A stretch of DNA of 32,814 nt from a virus. Of this stretch, positions 28,655 through 32,814 are shown piece after piece (position 1 is the first letter of the stretch; each line of letters starts with the position of its first letter). The stretch covers positions 1-32,814 of IMG/VR virus record IMGVR_UViG_3300009154_000158; one strand, given 5' to 3'. The translations under genes were made by a program, and so were the position numbers. The notes under the pieces were generated by a model. The model saw only the letters and a list, made by a program, of their open reading frames with translations. It did not search any database and was not told the DNA's origin.

Positions 28655-29656
28655 TTACAGTGAGAGGTAGTTGTAACCAGTCACCTTGGTCATGGCTTTA
28701 GGTTTGACGTTGATTAACTCAGCAATCATCAAAACTGCGCCAACATAACCAATCTGCCAGTTGGGAAGTGTAGATTCAAAGCCTGTGAACACAAACGAGC
28801 CTTGTTCGTGGATGTACAGAGACAGGTAGTTGGTGTTGATGAAGTACATCGTACCTTCAGGGCAGTATGGGTCTGGGTAGATAGGTACGCCAGCAACCAT
28901 CAATGCACGGAAAGCAGCTTGAGGACCGTTAGGGTCACCGTCAAAGCCAGAGCCAGGGGTGATGACATACTGCTCTTGGCCCACAAAGTCTTGAGCCAAC
29001 AGGGTCCAAGTACCAAAACCGCATACACCGAAAGAAGGCATTTCAGCGCCGTTCTTCACTGTGCCAGAAATGTACTGCAATACGTTCTGACGTGTGGGGT
29101 TCACAGAGCCAGCAGCGTATTGTTTGGATTGCCACCAAGTGTAGGTAGAGCGGTCAATGTTGCCGTAAGTGCCAGAAGAGGCAATCGCAGCAGGCAGACC
29201 GATAAATTGTTGAGTGTTGGTGGTGTTGTTGTACAAGGCTGTAGCCATTGCGTCCATCATCACGTTGGTCGCATCGTTCATGCGAGCTTCGATCAGAGGA
29301 ATAATCGCTGCGTCCTGCTGTACTGCGCCCTCCATGCCCAGGAAAGGCACAGGAGAAATCATCAATTTCAGGTCGTATTCAGCGTTGTATGCGCCTTGCT
29401 GGACTGAAGGCTGGGCAAAAGAGCCAGAGTAGTCAGACCACTGTGCGTTCACAAACTGAGCGCCCTGCACGGGTACGGTTACAGAAGAGACACCACCAGA
29501 AGCCTGCTGACTGTTAGCAATCAGTGCAGCCATCAAGGGTGTCGAGTTATAAAGCTGGACAACCAGCTTGGGAATAAAAGCCCTACGAGTAACGTAGGTC
29601 AACTCTGTAAATTGAGATGACCCTGTTGCTGGTAGGATGCCGCCGCCAATAGCCAT
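28655..29656 (-). CDS. Major capsid protein (HK97-fold type)
   Basis: This 333-residue protein has AGGAGG directly before ATG 29656. The context is diagnostic: portal, scaffold, this gene, decoration genes, adaptor. Sequence supports it with an N-terminal helical arm (FTELTYVTRRAFIPKLVVQLY), beta strands with many Gln, Ser and Val residues, and a long spine-helix region (LIEARMNDATNVMMDAMATALYN). The C-terminal VGAVLMIAELINVKPKAMTKVTGY is the last P-domain strand. No protease gene or cleavable N-terminal domain is visible, so a separate scaffold is used. Confidence 0.9.
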   Translation of the reverse strand: MAIGGGILPATGSSQFTELTYVTRRAFIPKLVVQLYNSTPLMAALIANSQQASGGVSSVTVPVQGAQFVNAQWSDYSGSFAQPSVQQGAYNAEYDLKLMISPVPFLGMEGAVQQDAAIIPLIEARMNDATNVMMDAMATALYNNTTNTQQFIGLPAAIASSGTYGNIDRSTYTWWQSKQYAAGSVNPTRQNVLQYISGTVKNGAEMPSFGVCGFGTWTLLAQDFVGQEQYVITPGSGFDGDPNGPQAAFRALMVAGVPIYPDPYCPEGTMYFINTNYLSLYIHEQGSFVFTGFESTLPNWQIGYVGAVLMIAELINVKPKAMTKVTGYNYLSL

Positions 29657-29694
29657 AAGGCCTCCTATTTACAGATTAAAAAAACAATACCCTC

Positions 29695-30225
29695 TTACAA
29701 CCCAATAGGCCTGCTAGGTTTCCGCAGGTCATTGAGAGCCTTTGCCGCTTCATTACGAGCTGCTGCTGCGGGATTCTTCCAGTAACTTGCTAAATCAAAC
29801 TGCTTGACAGCTGAAGGGTTGTAACCAGAAGAAGTCGGCACAGCGGCCTGCTTCATCCAAGCGTGATATTCCGCTGCTGTCTCGTGGTTGTTGATGCCAC
29901 GCTCCAGCATAATTTTTTCGACTTCAGCAATCTCGTCTTCAGAAGAAATCTTGCCCTTTTTCAAAAGATTTTGTCTACGCTTGTTAAGTTCTTCAACAGC
30001 GTCCCGCTCACGTAGCTTGGCTTCTAGTTGCTGCACACGCTCTTCAGACCTGCTGACAGCTTTGTGTGTGTAGTCTTCCATATCCAATTCTGGAATAGGC
30101 AAGTCAGGCTTGACTCTTTTGGTCATCCGCAAAAATTCTTTGCGAGTGTTTGGGTTTTCAGCAAGTGTTTGAGCCAGCGCAGCCAACTCGTCACGAGCTT
30201 CTAAGGACAGATTTTCTAAAGACAT
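29695..30225 (-). CDS. Scaffolding protein
   Basis: This 176-residue acidic to neutral helical protein lies between the portal region and the capsid gene. The centre (about 55-110, SRSEERVQQLEAKLRERDAVEELNKRRQNLLKKG) is a long coiled coil. The C-terminal 25 residues are basic (ARNEAAKALNDLRKPSRP), as in scaffolds that contact the capsid protein by a basic helical end. It would guide prohead assembly and then leave. Confidence 0.83.
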   Translation of the reverse strand: MSLENLSLEARDELAALAQTLAENPNTRKEFLRMTKRVKPDLPIPELDMEDYTHKAVSRSEERVQQLEAKLRERDAVEELNKRRQNLLKKGKISSEDEIAEVEKIMLERGINNHETAAEYHAWMKQAAVPTSSGYNPSAVKQFDLASYWKNPAAAARNEAAKALNDLRKPSRPIGL

Positions 30226-30244
30226 GATTACCCTCTAGTCTTGG

Positions 30245-30427
30245 TTAAATAACTTTTTTGCCGTCACCAGGCTTCTGGACAGCCATGCCAGTTTTGCCAA
30301 CCTTGTTAGAGGCCGACAAACCGCCAAGCTGAGAAAAGCGAGGTGTATTGGTTACAACACCGTGCTGCTGATTGTTATCAGTAGGACGGCGAGGGGCTGC
30401 TGCGCCACGGGGTTTGAACAAATCCAT
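30245..30427 (-). CDS. Unknown 60-aa Gly/Pro-rich basic protein
   Basis: Between scaffold and the Met/Pro-rich gene. The protein is basic and probably disordered (LFKPRGAAAPRRPTD, then VGKTGMAVQKPGDGKKVI). ATG 30427 is preceded by GGAAAC, a weak ribosome site. Possibly a minor head component. No family is recognised. Confidence 0.65.
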   Translation of the reverse strand: MDLFKPRGAAAPRRPTDNNQQHGVVTNTPRFSQLGGLSASNKVGKTGMAVQKPGDGKKVI

Positions 30428-30436
30428 GATGTTTCC

Positions 30437-30907
30437 TTACATTGGGGATGGTGAAGGTGCGCCACCTTGCGGAGGCATACCAGGAATCGGCGCTTGTGCC
30501 ATCGCTCTTCCTTCAGGCGTTGCGCCACCTGCCTGTGGAAGCGTCTGTAGCATCTGAAGTATCTCAGATTGCTGCAATTCGTTGGTTTTGCTCTTTCTTG
30601 GACCCATCAAACCTGTCAGTTGACGGATAGCAGCCAGTGCCTTCTGTCCTTCTACGGATTCAGAGCCAAGAGCAGGCAAGGATTGTTCCAGCAAATCCAT
30701 TGCCATGCCAATGTTAATCATGGCAGCTTCTTTTGTACCCATTTTGGGTTCGGGAGTGGACATGGGAGAAGCCATTGGAGGAGCTTCTGCCTCTGACATA
30801 CCGCCTGTGTCTGCCATGCTTGGCATATTGACAGAAGATGGATCGCCGCCACCCGCACTGCGGGAGCCTTTCATCAATTCCATCAACTTATCGGCAGGTA
30901 CACTCAT
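30437..30907 (-). CDS. Met/Pro-rich head-assembly protein (156 aa)
   Basis: ATG 30907 is chosen because AAAAGGAG lies just upstream. An in-frame extension to 30946 has no such site. Residues 15-55 and 125-156 are rich in Met, Pro, Ala and Gly and probably disordered. A helical core (AAMINIGMAMDLLEQSLPALG) spans about 61-105. Its position between portal and scaffold suggests a head-assembly accessory or second scaffold. Confidence 0.72.
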   Translation of the reverse strand: MSVPADKLMELMKGSRSAGGGDPSSVNMPSMADTGGMSEAEAPPMASPMSTPEPKMGTKEAAMINIGMAMDLLEQSLPALGSESVEGQKALAAIRQLTGLMGPRKSKTNELQQSEILQMLQTLPQAGGATPEGRAMAQAPIPGMPPQGGAPSPSPM

Positions 30908-31001
30908 AACCACTCCTTTTCGGCGTTTGTAAACACTTACAAACATCTTGTCAATAGGTGGGGTGAGTTTATGTCAGCACCCCATGACAAACCCTTACGG
31001 A

Positions 31002-31094
31002 TTACTTGCGGCTTTTACGGCCTTTGCGAGCTTTACGCATGGTCTTCTCCAGGTTAGAGGCGGCGACCTTTTGGTTAGGGGAAGGAAGCCACAC
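31002..31094 (-). CDS. 30-aa basic micro-ORF (GTG start) with internal ATG
   Basis: GTG 31094 with AAGG upstream gives MWLPSPNQKVAASNLEKTMRK and a basic end. ATG 31040 with GGAG upstream would give only 12 residues (MRKARKGRKSRK). The Arg/Lys-rich end resembles its two upstream neighbours. Both starts have ribosome sites, and neither is proven. Confidence 0.4.
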   Translation of the reverse strand: MWLPSPNQKVAASNLEKTMRKARKGRKSRK

Positions 31095-31120
31095 CCCTTT
31101 TCCCTTGCGGGGGAAACCTA

Positions 31121-31165
31121 TTAACGGCGGGTCTTGCGACTACGCTTCATTTTGCGTCCGTACAT
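31121..31165 (-). CDS. 14-aa Arg/Lys micro-ORF
   Basis: MYGRKMKRSRKTRR is preceded by a perfect AAGGAG at 7 bases. Seven Arg/Lys peptides of this type are often missed by gene finders. The ribosome site is the strongest in this region, which argues for translation. Confidence 0.5.
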   Translation of the reverse strand: MYGRKMKRSRKTRR

Positions 31166-31183
31166 GGCAGCTCCTTAGTGGGT

Positions 31184-31336
31184 TTAACGGCGGTTGTAGT
31201 CACGTTGACTACGCCCAGAAGTGTTTTTAATCCCTGTCTGACGGTAAGTCAAGCTAGGCATTTGTTCACCACGCTTTAATGAGCCAGTGGTTACTTTCGG
31301 TTGGTCAGCACGAGGCTGTACTTGTTGCGTTGCCAT
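31184..31336 (-). CDS. 50-aa basic protein overlapping the portal stop
   Basis: ATG 31336 overlaps the portal stop by one base (TGATG), and the frame ends in TAA at 31184. The peptide is Gln/Arg-rich, with TQQVQPRADQPKVTTG at the start and GRSQRDYNRR at the end. Translation by coupling to the portal is likely. Its role is unknown. Confidence 0.65.
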   Translation of the reverse strand: MATQQVQPRADQPKVTTGSLKRGEQMPSLTYRQTGIKNTSGRSQRDYNRR

Positions 31337-32814
31337 CACTCTTCTCCTTTTGGTTCAGGTTTTTGCTGCGCTTGTGGAGCCTGTGGTTGCTGTTGTTGCT
31401 GTTGCTTCTCTTCCATCTTTTTCAGACGGTCTTTCAGCAGCTGCTTCATAGGTGGGTCCAGCATATCCAGCAAAGATTCCTTGTCAATGACACCTGCTTT
31501 GAACAAATTAAAGGCAAGTGTACGCTGGTCTTCTGTAAAGATGGGTGAATTGGAGTGAGCGTCCACTTTCACCACAAAATCACTTGTAAATTGCTCTGCA
31601 ATAAACGGAACACCGTTGATGTCTTTGAAATGCGTGTTGTTGTAAGACTGCATACACTTCAAATACAAAGTTGCGAGCTTTTCTAGGCTGTCTTCTATTA
31701 TCAGCGCCCGTTTTTTGGCTCTGCTAGACCCTAAACGTGCAAGTTGGCTGGCGTGACCGCTGCTACGCACCCCTTGTTCGCCTCTGCCTTGCAAAACGCT
31801 AACAATTCCTGACGCTTCTTCAAACATCAAGTCGATTTCACCTATTTCACGAAACAAATCTGGTGGAATTTGTGGGGCTAACTTCTCTACTTTTGCGCTT
31901 GGCATGTCGGTTGCCAGCAAGCCACCCGCCCTGTTAAGGGCAAAATTCTTCTCATCCATGATGCCTGTAAAGCCAATCAACGCTGTAGGCGGTGAAACTT
32001 GCTTACTTAGCAGGTCCAAAATCTCTGCCATACGCTTGTTGCGTAGCTGTTGCAGGAAAATTAGACGTTGTACTTCTGACATACCCCAGAAGTAGTCGTA
32101 CAGAGGGTTAGGGCATATCTGTACAAATGGGCACTCGCCCTTTAGAAATACAGTTTCGCCTGGTCTATCGTAAATAATGACATCTGGGTCTGCTTTGGTA
32201 ACGACTTGATAGTCATTGGTGTCGTCATTCCACACCCACAACTCAGTCATTTCTACCGTATCTTCCGCAACCGTGGCCTTGTAGCGGTTCATGCCTGCAA
32301 GGTCGAGGTTCACGTTACCGTACATCGTGGGATTAGATTGGCTCAAAATGATGCGCTCAATCCCGTTGGCTATCTCTGTACGCTCGTGCTGGGTACTCTC
32401 GACCCGTTTGACAATGGCTTCACGATTAGGATGACTGTACAAACGGTTGTACAACTCAGATTTGGTGATGTAGTACGTTTGTACAAACGCTTCTTGGCGG
32501 TCCAGATAAGGCGTGTCTTCCCGTAACACCCCCATCGTGGCTGGCTCTACCATGTAAGGGTGAATGCCTTTGTTGATAACCAGCTTGATAAATGTGCTGT
32601 TGTAATCCAGCGCCCATGTCACGGCGGTGGAGAACACCTGGTCAGCGTTGCTGCTCAACCACTCGTCATTAAGCGCACGGGTCAGTGAAGGAATCTTGTT
32701 GTGTTCCTCTTGAGGAACGGCTGCACCCAAATCAATACTGAACCTTGTGGTTTCTGCTGAATAGAGAAACGAGTGCAGCTGGTCAAAGTGAGGGAAAATC
32801 TTGTTGAACAAAGC
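31336..32814 (-). CDS. Portal protein, C-terminal part (5' end lies across the join)
   Basis: This open frame covers about 490 residues and continues upstream into the copy at 1-558, so the Met near 32811 is internal and not the true start. The body is the expected mixed alpha/beta portal sequence. The C terminus is a charged helix followed by a Gln run and a Pro/Gln-rich tail, as is common in the disordered end of phage portals. The stop at 31336-31338 overlaps by one base the ATG of a 50-residue ORF (TGATG). The product should sit at the packaging vertex and contact terminase, scaffold and the neck adaptor encoded at 26681-27535. Confidence 0.85.
   Translation of the reverse strand, partial: ALFNKIFPHFDQLHSFLYSAETTRFSIDLGAAVPQEEHNKIPSLTRALNDEWLSSNADQVFSTAVTWALDYNSTFIKLVINKGIHPYMVEPATMGVLREDTPYLDRQEAFVQTYYITKSELYNRLYSHPNREAIVKRVESTQHERTEIANGIERIILSQSNPTMYGNVNLDLAGMNRYKATVAEDTVEMTELWVWNDDTNDYQVVTKADPDVIIYDRPGETVFLKGECPFVQICPNPLYDYFWGMSEVQRLIFLQQLRNKRMAEILDLLSKQVSPPTALIGFTGIMDEKNFALNRAGGLLATDMPSAKVEKLAPQIPPDLFREIGEIDLMFEEASGIVSVLQGRGEQGVRSSGHASQLARLGSSRAKKRALIIEDSLEKLATLYLKCMQSYNNTHFKDINGVPFIAEQFTSDFVVKVDAHSNSPIFTEDQRTLAFNLFKAGVIDKESLLDMLDPPMKQLLKDRLKKMEEKQQQQQQPQAPQAQQKPEPKGEE
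32404..32814. repeat. Right copy of the imperfect end-to-end overlap
   Basis: This is the partner of bases 1-411, with an offset of 32403. Where the copies differ, this one encodes PHFDQLHS against PHIDQLTS, and FNK against YNK. The remaining differences look synonymous. A closed genome would be about 32,403 bp. Confidence 0.93.

Overview
The window is almost a complete genome of a tailed phage with a podovirus-like (short-tailed) gene set. Its two ends overlap: bases 1-411 match 32404-32814 without gaps but at only about 95% identity, and the portal gene reads in frame across that join. Closed on itself, the molecule would be about 32.4 kb. No integrase, repressor, DNA or RNA polymerase, helicase, primase, tape-measure or sheath gene was seen, so it appears to be a small phage that depends on the host for transcription and replication. 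A GH108-type endolysin, a holin and a spanin-like protein point to a Gram-negative host. The imperfect overlap suggests an assembly from a mixed natural population.

Layout. A long leftward (minus-strand) transcription unit starts at 4887, runs to base 1, continues from the right end of the window and finishes at 11710. In order it holds small unknown genes, the large terminase, a SAM methyltransferase, two small proteins, the portal, tiny basic ORFs, a scaffold-region gene pair, scaffold, major capsid protein, two beta-rich decoration candidates, the neck adaptor, a nozzle-like protein, a tail fibre and Gly-rich adhesin cluster, four large internal or ejection-type proteins, and the lysis genes (spanin-like, holin, endolysin) with two very basic small proteins. 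Most neighbours overlap by 1-4 bases (ATGA, TGATG, TAATG), so translation is probably coupled.

A rightward (plus-strand) early unit runs from 5376 to about 11.7 kb. It holds small leader genes, a structured non-coding stretch, a Cys-rich protein, a YqaJ-type exonuclease with a RecT-type annealing protein, an HTH protein, a small nuclease-like protein, a glycosyltransferase and a DNA methyltransferase. The two units diverge from a 488-base gene-free region (4888-5375) and converge at 11.7 kb.

Most notable points: (1) a DNA methyltransferase locus in which the middle of a cytosine-C5 methyltransferase gene seems to have been replaced by an AT-rich beta-class (DPPY) methyltransferase, leaving 5' and 3' remnants, the 3' remnant also being overprinted by another open frame; (2) a candidate small RNA at about 6393-6492 with a sigma70-like promoter, a 74-base hairpin and a U-tract; (3) nine same-strand CCCCTG motifs in 600 bases and a run of five hairpins before 6821; (4) a repeated GTGAGGTTCAC start-site leader in front of early genes; (5) repeat modules inserted into neck and nozzle proteins.
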